A DNA stretch of 64,000 bases from Helichrysum umbraculigerum. Its lineage: Eukaryota; Streptophyta; Magnoliopsida; Asterales; Asteraceae. The DNA lies in the NCBI GenBank assembly GCA_949592205.1, contig CATIUR010000004.1, positions 83,365,337 to 83,429,336 on the forward strand. Direction: 5' to 3'. Shown piece by piece: positions 45,271 through 56,204 of the stretch. How positions within the stretch are numbered: the first letter of the stretch is position 1; every line of letters starts with the position of its first letter. Both the position numbers and the translations under genes were made by a program. A model generated the notes under the pieces. That model was given only the letters and a program-made list of their open reading frames with translations. It did not search any database and was not told the origin of the DNA.

Positions 45271-46145
45271 GGTCTGTTGGCCGGAAAATGTGCCGAAAAT
45301 GAGTTTTCCGGTTTCCGTTCGGTCCAAATCTTTTACCCAACCCTTATATGAACATAATAAGCCTATTTAAACCATAAACTAGTAAAAATGATCAAAAACG
45401 AGAGATGTCGGGATTTGTCGGAAACTTACAAAATGTCGGATGAAAATTCCGAAAAGATAGGATGATAGATCGCGAGAAGGTGAACGTTTTCTTCCAAAGT
45501 GATGATGAGATCCAAGGTCGTTTAGCACGTTTATTTGGTGATTTTTGATGAGTTTTGGGTGGTGGTGGTGATTAGAGAGAAAGAGGGAAAGAGAGTGTAA
45601 GAGAGAGAAAGGAAAGAATTAAATGAAAAAAAGAAGGTGGGAATGGGAGGTTATCCTCCCATTTTTCGCCCCGCGTTCCCGCTCCGTGCGGTGTTCGTTT
45701 ACTCCGTCGTTTAATCGTAAATAATTATTTTAAATATTAAAGGTACGTTTTAAAATACAAATTATTACGCGAGATTTTATTTAAATGTTTTACAATTTAA
45801 TTTATATTTAAGTTATAAAATGGTAAGTTAGTTTATTTAATTTGTGCGGTTTAATATTTTAAATTGTGTAAGGTTTGTTTGTACGATACGAATGAATACG
45901 AAATATTATCATAATAATATTTTTGACATAATAACGTTATTTAATAAAATTGGTCACCAACGTCCTTATTAAATTGAATCGAAATACATTCGATTTAAAC
46001 TGCGTACGATTTAACCAAATCGCATTTTTGTATATATTCAACAATATATATAATTCGATACATAAATTAGCCTAACACAGAACTAATTACATGTATTAAC
46101 GAAGAATTAGGCACTAATTCTAGTCCTAATTTGCCGGTTGTTACA

Positions 46146-46179
46146 TTCTCCCCCTGTTAAAAGAATTTCGTCCCGAAAT
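46146..46179 (-). other. Polypurine tract of F with conserved hairpin
   Basis: On the minus strand AAATTTCGGGACGAAATT then 'aacagggggagaa' directly before the LTR. Confidence 0.8.
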
Positions 46180-49100
46180 TTAAGTTGAAGTCGCGTTCGG
46201 GGTAGAATTGGTGAATAAGTGGGGATACTTGAGTCGCATTTGGTCTTCCCGTTCCCAAGTGAATTCCGGACCACGTCTAGAATTCCACCTGACTTTGACG
46301 ATGGGAATACGACTCTGTTTCAGTTGTTTGACCTCACGGTCCATAATTTCGACTGGTTCCTCAATGAAATGTAGTTTGTAATCGATGCGAATCTCGTCAA
46401 GGGGTATAATGAGTGTCTCGTCAGACAGACATTTCTTTAAGTTAGAAATGTGAAAAGTAGGGTGCACGCTGCTGAGTTCAGAGGGCAGCTGCAGTCGATA
46501 TGCCACTGGACCTATCTTCTCGAGAATCTCAAAAGGCCCAATGTACCTGGGGTTTAATTTTCCGCGTTTGCCGAATCGGATTACGCCTTTCCAAGGCGAT
46601 ACTTTTAAGAGTACTCGATCCCCAACTTGGAACTCGAGTGGCTTGCGTCTCACGTCAGCATAGCTTTTCTGACGATCACGCGCGGCTTTGAGTCGGTTTT
46701 GGATTTCAACGATTTTCTCTGTGGTTTCATGTATGAGTTCAGGACCAGTGAGTTGACTATCTCCCACTTCAGTCCAACAGATCGGTGATCGGCACTTACG
46801 ACCGTACAGTGCCTCAAAAGGTGCAGCCTTTATGCTGGTGTGATAGCTGTTGTTGTACGAGAACTCGCACAACGGTAGATGTCTTTCCCAATTTGTACCG
46901 GAATCAACTACGCAGGCTCGTAGCATGTCTTCCAGTGTCTGAATAGTTCGTTCGCTCTGGCCATCGGTCTGAGGATGGTACGCGGTACTCATATCGAGAC
47001 GGGTACCCAGTGATTTTTGGAGTGATTGCCAGAAGCGAGATGTGAATCGAGCATCCCTGTCAGAGATAATTGAGATAGGGACACCATGTTGGCAAACGAT
47101 TTCTTTGATGTAGATTTGTGTAAGGCGTTCCATTTTGTCGGTTTCTCTGATTGCCAAGAAATGAGCCGATTTGGTGAGACGATCGACGATTACCCAAATG
47201 GTATCGCAACCGCTCGCCGATTTAGGTAGTTTGGTTATGAAATCCATGGTAATTTGCTCCCATTTCCATTGAGGAATTTCAGGTTGTTGGAGCAATCCGG
47301 AAGGTCTTTGGTGCTCGGCCTTGACCTTGGAACAAGTTAAGCATTTGCTGACGTACAAAGCAATGTCAGCTTTCATATTCGGCCACCAGTAAAACTCCTT
47401 GATGCCGTGATACATTTTGTCGGATCCCGGGTGGATAGAATATTTGGACTTGTGAGCTTCATCCATCACCAAGTCCCGAAGGTTCCCGAAATTAGGCAAC
47501 CAGATTCGGTTAGAGAAATACTTAACTCCGTTGGGTCTGATCTCGAATTGTCTGTCCATGCCTCGCAAGGCCTCGTTCTTGAAGTTATCGGGTTTCAGGG
47601 CTTCGAGTTGGGCAAGGTGTATTTGGGTGGTGAGGTCGTTATGAATGGTAATACTGAGTGCCCGGACTCGGAGTGGTTTTGTTCGTTCCTTACGACTGAG
47701 AGCATCAGCAACCACGTTTGCTTTGCCCGGATGATATTTGATCTCACAGTCGTAATCGGTGAGTAATTCAACCCATCTACGTTGCCTCATGTTAAGATCT
47801 TTCTGGTTGAAAATGTGTTGGAGGCTTTTGTGGTCGGTGAATACAGTGCTGCGGGTACCATAAAGATAATGTCTACAGATTTTTAAAGCGAACACCACGG
47901 CCCCTAGCTCGAGGTCGTGAGTTGTGTAGTTTTTCTCGTGAACTTTAAGTTGTCTGGAGGCGTAAGCAATGACCTTGTCTCGTTGCATCAGCACGCAACC
48001 GAGACCTTGGTGAGAAGCATCGCAGTATACCACGAAGTCATCGGTGCCTTCGGGTAGAGATAGAATGGGTGCACTGCAAAGCTTGGATTTCAAGAGTTGA
48101 AATGCCGACTCTTGTTTATCGGTCCAATCAAATTTCTTTTCCTTCTGAGTCAGCACTGTGAGGGGTTTGGCAATTTTTGAGAAGTTTTCGATGAATCGAC
48201 GATAATACCTCGCCAATCCCAAGAATTGGCGTACCTCGGTGGGAGTGGTTGGCGCTTGCCAGTTCTTGATTGCCTCGATTTTTGACGGGTCTACATGAAT
48301 TCCCCGACTGTCGATAACGTGTCCAAGGAATTGAACGGTGTGTATCCAGAACTCACACTTAGAAAATTTGGCGTAGAGCTCCTCGTGTCTAAGTAGTTCT
48401 AGGATGGTTCTGAGGTGTTGTGCGTGTTCATGTTCATTTCGCGAATAGATAAGGATGTCATCGATAAAAATAATGACAAACTTGTCGAGGTATGGTTTGC
48501 ACACCCGATTCATAAGGTCCATGAATACAGCCGGTGCGTTGGTTAGGCCAAAGGGCATTACTTGAAATTCGTAGTGCCCGTAACGGGTTCTGAATGCGGT
48601 TTTTGGGATGTCAGCATCGCGAACACGCAACTGATGATAACCTGATCGAAGATCAATTTTTGAATAACAGCTTGATCCTTGGAGTTGACCGAACAGATCA
48701 TCGATTCGAGGAAGTGTGTATCGGTTCTTGACGGTTAGTTTGTTCAACTCTCGGTAGTCAATACACATTCGAAATGAACCGTCTTTCTTTTTAACAAACA
48801 AGACCGGAGCTCCCCAAGGTGAAGAACTCGGTCTGATGAATCCTCTATCCAGGAGTTCCTGTAACTGCGTGGACAACTCCTGAAGTTCAGATGGAGCTAG
48901 GCGGTACGGTGCTCGGGCCACCGGTGCGGCACCCGGCACGAGGTCAATCGAGAACTCGACCTGTCTAGGTGGAGGTAAACCAGGTAGTTCTTCTGGAAAG
49001 ACTTCGGGAAAGTCTCTAATGATTGGCACATCTTCAAGTCGCTTCTCCTCCGACTTTTTCTCCGTGATGTGCGCGAGTATTACTGGGTAACCCTTTCTCA

Positions 49101-50370
49101 GGAATTTTCGGGTTTTTAAACAGGAGATTAAGTTTAGTCTCGACCCACCGGTCTCCCCCTGTATGACCAAGGTACTACCGGCGGCGAGAGGAATTCGGAC
49201 GATTTTATCATGGCACACAATTTCGGCCCGGTGCTTGGACAACCAGTCCATACCCACGATGACATCAAAACTTCCTAGTTCAACAGGCATTAAATCGATT
49301 GAGAAGGTTTCGTTTGCGAGGTTTAAAGTGCAATTAGGTATCACACTACTGGTTTCTATAAGTTTACCATTTGCAAGTTCTACTGCGTACTTAACATCTA
49401 AGGCCGCGGGGGTGATATCAAGTAGTGGACAAAACTCATTAGATATGAAACTTTTATCAGCACCGGTATCAAATAATACTGAAGCAGTAAGATCGTTGAG
49501 AAGAAACGTACCCGTTACAACATTCAGGTCTTCCCTAGCTTCTCCAGCTTTGATGACAAATGCTCTGCTACGAGCAGGGTTGTTGTTCCGTTTGTTGCTG
49601 TTGTTTTTCTGCTTAGGGCAATTATTCTGAAAATGCCCAGGACTTCCGCATCCATAACAAGTCTTCGGGGCACTGGTGTTTCGACAATCCTTGGCCAGAT
49701 GCCCAAAGCGTTTGCAGTTTGTGCAAGGGCAGGAACCGTCGTGGTGACGATTGCATTTGGGACAGTAGGGCCTGCTTCCAACGTACCCTTTCCTTTCAGA
49801 AGTGCCAGATGAATAAGCCCTAAGGGGCTCAGGCTTTCGGTTGGTGATTTGGTTGGATGAGTTGGGGTTTCCTTCCCACTTTCGTTTGTTGTTTGCAGGT
49901 GGGGCTGAGGTTGTGTTACGGCGGACAGCGTTTGCCGTGAATTCATGGGCCATACGGATGGCGTTCTGGATAGTACCTGGTTTGGATGAAGTCACCAGGT
50001 CCTGAAGTTTTTTGGGCAGTCCATCAACGTATTTCTCGATCCTCTTGTACTCAGGATCGACCATGGTTGGGCACAGAAGTGCCAGCTGGTGGAAACGGTT
50101 GGTGTAACCGGTGATATCATTACCTTGCATCTTATGGTTCCAGAATTCCAGCTCCAGTTGTTTCAGTTCATCCCTGGGGCAATACTCACCCCTTAACATC
50201 TCCTTCAACTCCTCCCACGGAAGTTTGTAAGCATTGGCAACGCCCACAGTTTGGGCATAGGTGTTCCACCACGTGAGTGCGGTGTCGGTAAAAGTACTAA
50301 CAGAGAACTTAACTTTGTCCCCCTCCGCACAGTTGCAGATAAGAAATACCGATTCAACTTTCTCGAACCA
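46180..50370 (-). CDS. gag-pol: Tekay gag-pol, N-terminally truncated by inversion
   Basis: Open from the breakpoint at about 50370 to 46180 with no stop or frameshift, about 1396 residues. Gag resumes at FEKVESVFLICNC. Zinc knuckles CTNCKRFGHLAKDC and CYGCGSPGHFQNNC, protease DTGAD, RT FIDDIL, RNase H CDASHQGLG, integrase (HHCC, TMDFITKLP, ISDRDARF, TDGQSERTIQ), GPF motif and a chromodomain-like tail ending YPHLF are all present. The first roughly 75 residues of Gag are missing here: 47 of them lie in opposite orientation at 51071-51213 and about 28 are lost. The polyprotein lacks its natural start, so it is probably not expressed as such, but pol is a good trans source candidate. Confidence 0.92.
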   Translation of the reverse strand, partial: WFEKVESVFLICNCAEGDKVKFSVSTFTDTALTWWNTYAQTVGVANAYKLPWEELKEMLRGEYCPRDELKQLELEFWNHKMQGNDITGYTNRFHQLALLCPTMVDPEYKRIEKYVDGLPKKLQDLVTSSKPGTIQNAIRMAHEFTANAVRRNTTSAPPANNKRKWEGNPNSSNQITNRKPEPLRAYSSGTSERKGYVGSRPYCPKCNRHHDGSCPCTNCKRFGHLAKDCRNTSAPKTCYGCGSPGHFQNNCPKQKNNSNKRNNNPARSRAFVIKAGEAREDLNVVTGTFLLNDLTASVLFDTGADKSFISNEFCPLLDITPAALDVKYAVELANGKLIETSSVIPNCTLNLANETFSIDLMPVELGSFDVIVGMDWLSKHRAEIVCHDKIVRIPLAAGSTLVIQGETGGSRLNLISCLKTRKFLRKGYPVILAHITEKKSEEKRLEDVPIIRDFPEVFPEELPGLPPPRQVEFSIDLVPGAAPVARAPYRLAPSELQELSTQLQELLDRGFIRPSSSPWGAPVLFVKKKDGSFRMCIDYRELNKLTVKNRYTLPRIDDLFGQLQGSSCYSKIDLRSGYHQLRVRDADIPKTAFRTRYGHYEFQVMPFGLTNAPAVFMDLMNRVCKPYLDKFVIIFIDDILIYSRNEHEHAQHLRTILELLRHEELYAKFSKCEFWIHTVQFLGHVIDSRGIHVDPSKIEAIKNWQAPTTPTEVRQFLGLARYYRRFIENFSKIAKPLTVLTQKEKKFDWTDKQESAFQLLKSKLCSAPILSLPEGTDDFVVYCDASHQGLGCVLMQRDKVIAYASRQLKVHEKNYTTHDLELGAVVFALKICRHYLYGTRSTVFTDHKSLQHIFNQKDLNMRQRRWVELLTDYDCEIKYHPGKANVVADALSRKERTKPLRVRALSITIHNDLTTQIHLAQLEALKPDNFKNEALRGMDRQFEIRPNGVKYFSNRIWLPNFGNLRDLVMDEAHKSKYSIHPGSDKMYHGIKEFYWWPNMKADIALYVSKCLTCSKVKAEHQRPSGLLQQPEIPQWKWEQITMDFITKLPKSASGCDTIWVIVDRLTKSAHFLAIRETDKMERLTQIYIKEIVCQHGVPISIISDRDARFTSRFWQSLQKSLGTRLDMSTAYHPQTDGQSERTIQTLEDMLRACVVDSGTNWERHLPLCEFSYNNSYHTSIKAAPFEALYGRKCRSPICWTEVGDSQLTGPELIHETTEKIVEIQNRLKAARDRQKSYADVRRKPLEFQVGDRVLLKVSPWKGVIRFGKRGKLNPRYIGPFEILEKIGPVAYRLQLPSELSSVHPTFHISNLKKCLSDETLIIPLDEIRIDYKLHFIEEPVEIMDREVKQLKQSRIPIVKVRWNSRRGPEFTWEREDQMRLKYPHLFTNSTPNATST

Positions 50371-50782
50371 GCCCTTATCCTGTACATAACTCTCAGAACT
50401 CGGCACATCTCACGTTACCAGTATTGACTACCCAATCCCGCCGTCAGGAGCAAAGACTCAAAAACCTGGAGCTGGAACAACACCGAATGACTTACCTGCT
50501 TTGTCAAGCTCTTGACCGCATATCACAACTACAGTGAGAACAAGAGGATACCAACCTCTATGTAAGCATAATTCAGGATTCCATGACCGCCGAATTAGGT
50601 GCAGATGAACTTGTAAGAAACCGATTAGAAGAATGTGAACAGCGTTCACAGGAGACTGCGGATCATTCTCGAACACTAGCACAACGACTGGCCTTGGTTG
50701 AAGACAACGCCAGGCAAACCAACCTACTAGCAGAAACCGTGGACCGCCTTGTCGCGCTGATGGAACAAATTAATCTACATTA
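50371..50782 (+). pseudogene. Pre-gag coiled-coil ORF of F
   Basis: In the frame of 50583: reads PYPVHNSQNSAHLTLP, a helix QEQRLKNLELEQHR, LCQALDRISQLQ, one TGA (about 50538), then TAELGADELVRNRLEECEQR and LVALMEQINLH, ending TAA at 50780. The heptad-like spacing of Leu/Ile/Val in the C-terminal 100 residues suggests a coiled coil. The N-terminal start lies beyond the inversion breakpoint. It ends 289 bp before gag. No known family. Confidence 0.5.
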
Positions 50783-51070
50783 AGATTAGTGTAGTTTTTG
50801 TCTTGTAATCTATCTCGTAATCTAGGGATTATCTAGCACTACTCTATAAACTAGTCGGATGTAACCATTCCCGACACCTTTTGTAATATCTCTGTAAGAT
50901 GTAACTTTTGAACTCACTTTATCTATCAGATATCCTTTGTTATCTCAACTCACATTAATTGTCATTTTCCATGTTGATGTTATGTATTACTGCTTTTATA
51001 CATGTACATCTGTGACAATTACCAGCTCATACAAAATCTCATGTATCTTCATTTCTTTTATTGAAGAATC

Positions 51071-51213
51071 ATGCCGCCAAAGACACGACCATACACCGAT
51101 GCCCAGATTACCTCCCTTATAACCCAGGCTGTTACTGAAGCCTTGGCTCGGAATACTCCACCAAATTCCTCGAGAAACAGCGATGCCGCTGAAACCACTG
51201 CTGCTAAACAATC
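51071..51213 (+). pseudogene. gag: Gag N-terminus of F (inverted fragment)
   Basis: MPPKTRPYTDAQITSLITQA and following, 47 residues nearly identical to D Gag, cut at AAAK by the LTR. Confidence 0.85.
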
Positions 51214-53532
51214 TGTAACACCCCCAAATTTAATGATTTGCGGAAGCATACTTGGGTGCTACTAATCAATATACAAAGCACAAGATATACAGCAAACGAC
51301 CTCTAAATGAGACGTTTTGTAAAATAATTACATTTCATAATTAAATCGTTTGAAAACATATAGTTTTCTTTACAAAATATGTAAGCCTAGAGTCCGCGTA
51401 TGTGGCGGGAGATTCTATTACATAACCATAGTTACAAAAGATAATGCCAAAGAATCTCCGTTAAATGCAGTTTGGAAGTCATGCGACTCTAGCTAGTAAT
51501 CCTGGAGTGATCCTACTCCGTAAGTGTACCTGAGAATACATGCTAAAAGGGTCAACCAAAAGGTTGGTGAATCTCACAGGTTTATCAGTAAATAATCAGT
51601 TTGAACACAAGATTTCATCAGTAGTGCCCGTAGGCGTATATCAAGTATTTGCAAATCTCGCAAAAGAAAGAAATCAAGTTATACCGTTGCCATGAGGCTC
51701 ATAATCGAAGCTTAACCCGTAAATAATCAGTTGCTCCCGTGACATGCTCGAAATTGAGCAAGCATAAGTAAACGAAATAATAGTCGCCTGTTTATACATA
51801 ACGGTTCGTGGTAGCGCTACTACCCCGGGCGGGGAGGGTCATTTCCCTAATGGATCCATTAACTACTGTTCGCGCTTAAGTACATAACTAACGATATATG
51901 ATGGAGAGACTTCAGTAAATCGTAAGTAACTCATGCAATTCCGTTTGGTATAGTAAACAGTTTAGTACTTGTGTTCAAGAAAAATCAGTAGCATGCATCT
52001 CCCCCAATAAGTTAAAACAGTAAAAGTGGGGCCGTAAGACTCACCTGAGTCAAGCAGTGGTAAATAGCAAGTAGTAGTAAAGCAAGTAGGTTCTCCGAAC
52101 CCGTGACCTTCTAGTGCCTAAACACGTAAGGTTAAGTAAGTAGATGTCTCGCAAGACCATCTAGGCTAGTTGTTCATACAACCCGTTGTGTTTAAATGTT
52201 GGTTTGTTCGCGTTTGTAACAAAGTATACGGCCCGTTGGTGATTTGTTATAATTAAAGTTTATCATTCAATACGCAAATTAAAGTAATTGTAATAGGAAA
52301 GTATGTTTTATTATGATTGTTAGGTCGTATCGTATAAGGATTTGAGGTTGTAAAAGTTCGACACTTAGTGAAAATGTGAGTTTTCAAGGTTCTGGTTTGT
52401 GCAACGTAGCATGCGACGTTGCAAGCGACGTAAGGTGCGACGCAGGCAGGTACGTCGCATGATGCGACCTTCGCAAATCAATGCGACGTAGGGGGCGACG
52501 TCGCTAATGCGACGTTGGTTCGGTTTGCGACGTTAAAGTCTACGTCGCTACGTGCGACGTCCGCAAGTTAATGCGACGTAATAGGTTGCGTCGCTAGTGC
52601 GACGTTGAGGTTTTTGTGCGACGTAGGTCACGACGTCGCAGAGGCCCCTGGCCAGGTGCGACGTAGCGGTCTGTTGGCCGGAAAATGTGCCGAAAATGAG
52701 TTTTCCGGTTTCCGTTCGGTCCAAATCTTTTACCCAACCCTTATATGAACATAATAAGCCTATTTAAACCATAAACTAGTAAAAATGATCAAAAACGAGA
52801 GATGTCGGGATTTGTCGGAAACTTACAAAATGTCGGATGAAAATTCCGAAAAGATAGGATGATAGATCGCGAGAAGGTGAACGTTTTCTTCCAAAGTGAT
52901 GATGAGATCCAAGGTCGTTTAGCACGTTTATTTGGTGATTTTTGATGAGTTTTGGGTGGTGGTGGTGATTAGAGAGAAAGAGGGAAAGAGAGTGTAAGAG
53001 AGAGAAAGGAAAGAATTAAATGAAAAAAAGAAGGTGGGAATGGGAGGTTATCCTCCCATTTTTCGCCCCGCGTTCCCGCTCCGTGCGGTGTTCGTTTACT
53101 CCGTCGTTTAATCGTAAATAATTATTTTAAATATTAAAGGTACGTTTTAAAATACAAATTATTACGCGAGATTTTATTTAAATGTTTTACAATTTAATTT
53201 ATATTTAAGTTATAAAATGGTAAGTTAGTTTATTTAATTTGCGCGGTTTAATATTTTAAATTGTGTAAGGTTTGTTTGTACGATACGAATGAATACGAAA
53301 TATTATCATAATAATATTTTTGACATAATAACGTTATTTAATAAAATTGGTCACCAACGTCCTTATTAAATTGAATCGAAATACATTCGATTTAAACTGC
53401 GTACGATTTAACCAAATCGCATTTTTGTATATATTCAACAATATATATAATTCGATACATAAATTAGCCTAACACAGAACTAATTACATGTATTAACGAA
53501 GAATTAGGCACTAATTCTAGTCCTAATTTGCC
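51214..53532 (-). mobile_element. 5' LTR of F, outer end clipped
   Basis: Matches 43817-46135. The last ten bases (ggttgttaca in plus view) are replaced by element A sequence. Array copy at 52400-52667. Confidence 0.88.
52400..52667 (-). repeat. GCGACGT array, F 5' LTR
   Basis: Same array as 45003-45270 with three substitutions seen, two of them within array words (GCGACG to GCAACG; AGAATG to AGCATG). Confidence 0.75.
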
Positions 53533-54610
53533 AAAATTTTCAAAAAATCAAAACTTTTTGAGTCACAAATGTAAGAATGAGTACATATTTTGTTTTACAA
53601 GTATTCAAAAGTTAGTAAAAAGAGGTCGAATCATGACGGATTCCAAATAATTTAAGATGTGGATCTAAGAGGGGCATCGCACGACTGGACACATATAACC
53701 TATTTTTGCGGTGAGGAATTTTGAGCCTTATAAGCATTCATCTTAAATGCTTCACTGTTCGTTTGTTGTGTGTGACCGGTGCACGCATTTCTGAATTAGA
53801 ACTTGCCCTGGGTATACGTTTCGAGATCACATTGATGGGTGTCATACGTGACATAGGTACAATTAGAGGACCTTGACATTCCCTAGGATTAAACCCCATT
53901 TCAACATATCTCTTTTAAGCCCAAAACCCTTCTAACACTCATTTTTAGTGTTGATGATCCGCCTAGAAAACCATGTTGAGCCTTAGCCTTTCGTTTTTTT
54001 TAACCCACATTTTTAAACCCACTTACCCCATACCTACCAAAAACTTATCTTAGAATTTTTAAAAATCTTTTTGAAAAATGCTATTTGGGTAATCTTTTTG
54101 TTTCTACCTCTAAATCACAAATTTCGTGTTTACTTAAAGCTTCTCGTGTGCGTTTCCATGATTAATATTCAAAAGAAATCGAGAGCCTTTTGGTGTGAAA
54201 AATTGACATCAAGTAAAATTCGAAAGTGACAAAGGATCAAGACAAAAATGAAAGAAAGAAAGGATGTCTACAGGGTAAAAGAAAATAAAATAAAAAACCC
54301 TTAGAAGCTCCCTGGCCAAGAAGTTCTAAACCAAAAATAGAATAAAAGCTAAGTGCTTAAATCTCCCGAAAACTCTGATTCTTAGAAATATAATATCTTC
54401 CGGGTGTTTTCAAAAGATAGAAGACAAAATAGCTATCTTCTTCCCTTATCGTTATGTGTTTCCATTTTCATTAAATAGGATATCTAAATAGAATTTTTCA
54501 TGAGTTTTTAAAAGGTCATGAGATAAGTAAAACCCTTAAACCCTTTTACCCTTATCCATACCCTTTAACCCTCACCACACATTACAACCCACTTGAATGT
54601 CCTTAAACCC
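53533..54610 (+). other. Element A 3' UTR between F and G
   Basis: Colinear with the B 3' UTR at about 18030-19100 (conserved 'tctgaattagaacttgc', 'gatgatccgcctag' and 'acattacaaccc'-like blocks). No gene. Carries the hairpin 53839-53852. Confidence 0.75.
53839..53852 (+). other. Conserved Athila 3' UTR hairpin (A)
   Basis: TGTCA-TACG-TGACA followed by 'taggtacaattaga'. Stem pairs differ from B yet remain complementary. Confidence 0.65.
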
Positions 54611-55215
54611 ACACCCCCAAATTTAACAGTTTGCGGAAGCGACGTTTTGGGTGTTACTAATCAATAATCACAAGCACAAAGGATACAGTGAATGACTCTA
54701 AATGAGACGTTCGAAAAGTTATTACATTAATACATAAGTAGTTCAAAATACAAGCTCGAGTTCAGTAAATTCCTAGAGATTCTAATACATAACAACTAGT
54801 ACAAAAGTAATGTATGAAAATCTCCAAGCTTGTAAATGCATGCGACTCGAGCTAAGTAAGCTTATCCTCCTGGGCATCCCTACTGATGCTGTGTACCTGA
54901 GAAACATTACTAAAATGGTCAACCAAAAGGTTGGTGAATCTCACAGGTTTATAAGTAAGTAAACAGTTTGAACACACAAGTAGTATTTGTAAATCATAGC
55001 CAGCCAGTAATTAACGATCGCAGGTTATGTTCATCGTTAACTTAAGTTTTAATAAGTGGGTGGTTGCAAGTCTTGCAAACCGTTTGATACAATCGCCATG
55101 AGCCACCATAGTTGAAGCTTAACGTACAGTAAATATCGGTACCCCCTCATGAATGTAATCCAAAACATTCATACGGAACGAGTAAGAAACGCCCGTTTCT
55201 ACAGGAACGGTTCGT

Positions 55216-55267
55216 GGTAGTGCTTGCTACCCCGGGCGGGGATTGTCAGTCCCATATGGATCCATAT
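55216..55267 (-). other. Three-hairpin module in G LTR
   Basis: Plus-strand view: GGTAG-TGCTTG-CTACC (55216-55231), CCCC-GGGC-GGGG (55230-55241), ATATGGATCCATAT (55254-55267). The last replaces TAATGGATCCATTA of D and F symmetrically on both arms. Confidence 0.55.
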
Positions 55268-55832
55268 ACTAAAACTCGCGCTTATCACATAACTAACAAC
55301 TATGATTCAGGAGGATTTCATTGGATTAGTCGTAAACTTATGCAATTGGCGTATCGTTACTCTCATACAGTAAGTAAATCATGGCAGCAAGTAAGTTTTG
55401 TGTGTTCATGTAAAACAGTAATGCATCTCACCCCTGAGTATAAAACAGTAAAGTAGGGGCTGTGAGACTCACCTGAGTCTGGCAGACAATGCAGTAAGTA
55501 AGCAAGTAGTATTTCCGAACTAGCAACCCTTAGCGTCCTAATACGCATAAGGTTTAGTAAGTAAATGGAATACTTGTAAAGTATCCATGCTAGTTGTTCC
55601 CAAACTAGTTAATGTCCATTAGTTTGTTTGTAAGTTTGTAATCGTTTGTAAATCGTAGTTTGTATAAAAGTTGTACGGTTCGTTTGTTATCGGTGTATAA
55701 TAATAATTCCATCCATTATTATTATGTATTCATAGTAGTGGTACAGTTGTAAAGTATACTCGTATGATCGTTTGTTTGTATTACAACATGTATCGTTTGT
55801 GTACGTTCCAATGGGCTTAGTCCCCAAAGGGT

Positions 55833-56027
55833 ACGAGTGAAACCTCGTAAGTATTCGTATGTATGTTCGTATCAGTTAACGTGTAATCCAGCACGTAACT
55901 AGTGAGTGAACTTGTAAGTTCGTATCGGATGTAATCCCGTGTAGTGTACAAGTGTAAGTTCGTTGGAGTGTAATCTCCTAAGTATTTCCGAGTGAAATCT
56001 CGTAAGCGTGTGTGAGTGAAATCTCAC
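55833..56027 (-). repeat. Array of six short hairpins with TGNAAY-like loops, G 3' LTR
   Basis: Plus-strand view: ACGAG-TGAAAC-CTCGT (55833), ACGTG-..-CACGT (55879), CGG-ATGTAATC-CCG (55926), GGAG-TGTAAT-CTCC (55965), CGAG-TGAAAT-CTCG (55989), GTGAG-TGAAAT-CTCAC (56012). Stems vary with pairing kept, loops are alike, and several are followed by TAAGT. Copy in the 5' LTR at 62122-62316. Confidence 0.65.
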
Positions 56028-56204
56028 GTTCAGTTTAGTATAGCCTTGTACGTATTCAAGTATCTTTGTATACTTTCAAAAGTATAGTATTTTCATGTAT
56101 AAGTAACGCTGAGTAAAGTACGTTTACGTTTTAAGTATATTCCATACTTGTTTAAAATGTAAGTTTCAATCAGCCTGTTATAGCGTCACTTGTATGCGTC
56201 ACTT

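Larger units (their letters stand above)
43817..46145 (-). mobile_element. 3' LTR of F (complete)
   Basis: 2329 bp, TGTAACACCC...GGTTGTTACA in plus-strand view. It contains the array 45003-45270, hairpin module 44413-44464, a C/T-rich leader on the minus strand (about 45605-45560) and splice-like signals. Confidence 0.9.
50371..51213 (+). mobile_element. Inverted 5' internal segment of F
   Basis: Colinear on the plus strand with D 24650-25140: pre-gag ORF, leader and gag N-terminus. The rest of F is on the minus strand. Left junction within gag (CTCGAACCAG|CCCTTATCC). Right junction at '...GCTAAACAATC' followed by the LTR, where CAATC is also the normal base string next to the LTR in G, pointing to microhomology. 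Confidence 0.8.
43817..53532 (-). mobile_element. Element F: Tekay-type chromovirus with inverted 5' segment
   Basis: 3' LTR 43817-46145, intact pol and most of gag (46180-50370) on the minus strand, a plus-oriented piece of its own 5' internal region (50371-51213), and the 5' LTR 51214-53532. The LTR copies differ at about five positions seen by eye. The outermost 10 bp of the 5' LTR and the target duplication (CTTAA expected) are absent on the right, and no primer site remains. Confidence 0.88.
2788..54610 (+). mobile_element. Element A: degenerate Athila retrotransposon, multiply interrupted
   Basis: Visible pieces are the 5' LTR (2788-5218), tRNA-Asp primer site (5225-5242), gag-pol (5399-10940), truncated env-like ORF (11275-11763), 11764-11965, then 43765-43816 after insertion B, and 53533-54610 after insertion F. 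Its 3' LTR is not in the window; G lies over the right side. All coding parts carry stops and frameshifts, so A is the oldest resident. The gag-PR-RT-RH-IN-env order is the Athila order. Confidence 0.8.

Noticed and set aside
55214..55548. 80- and 61-codon ORFs repeated in both G LTRs (also 61503-61837)
   Set aside because: Conserved only through LTR identity; they cross the hairpin module and splice-like signals, and no family match is recognised.
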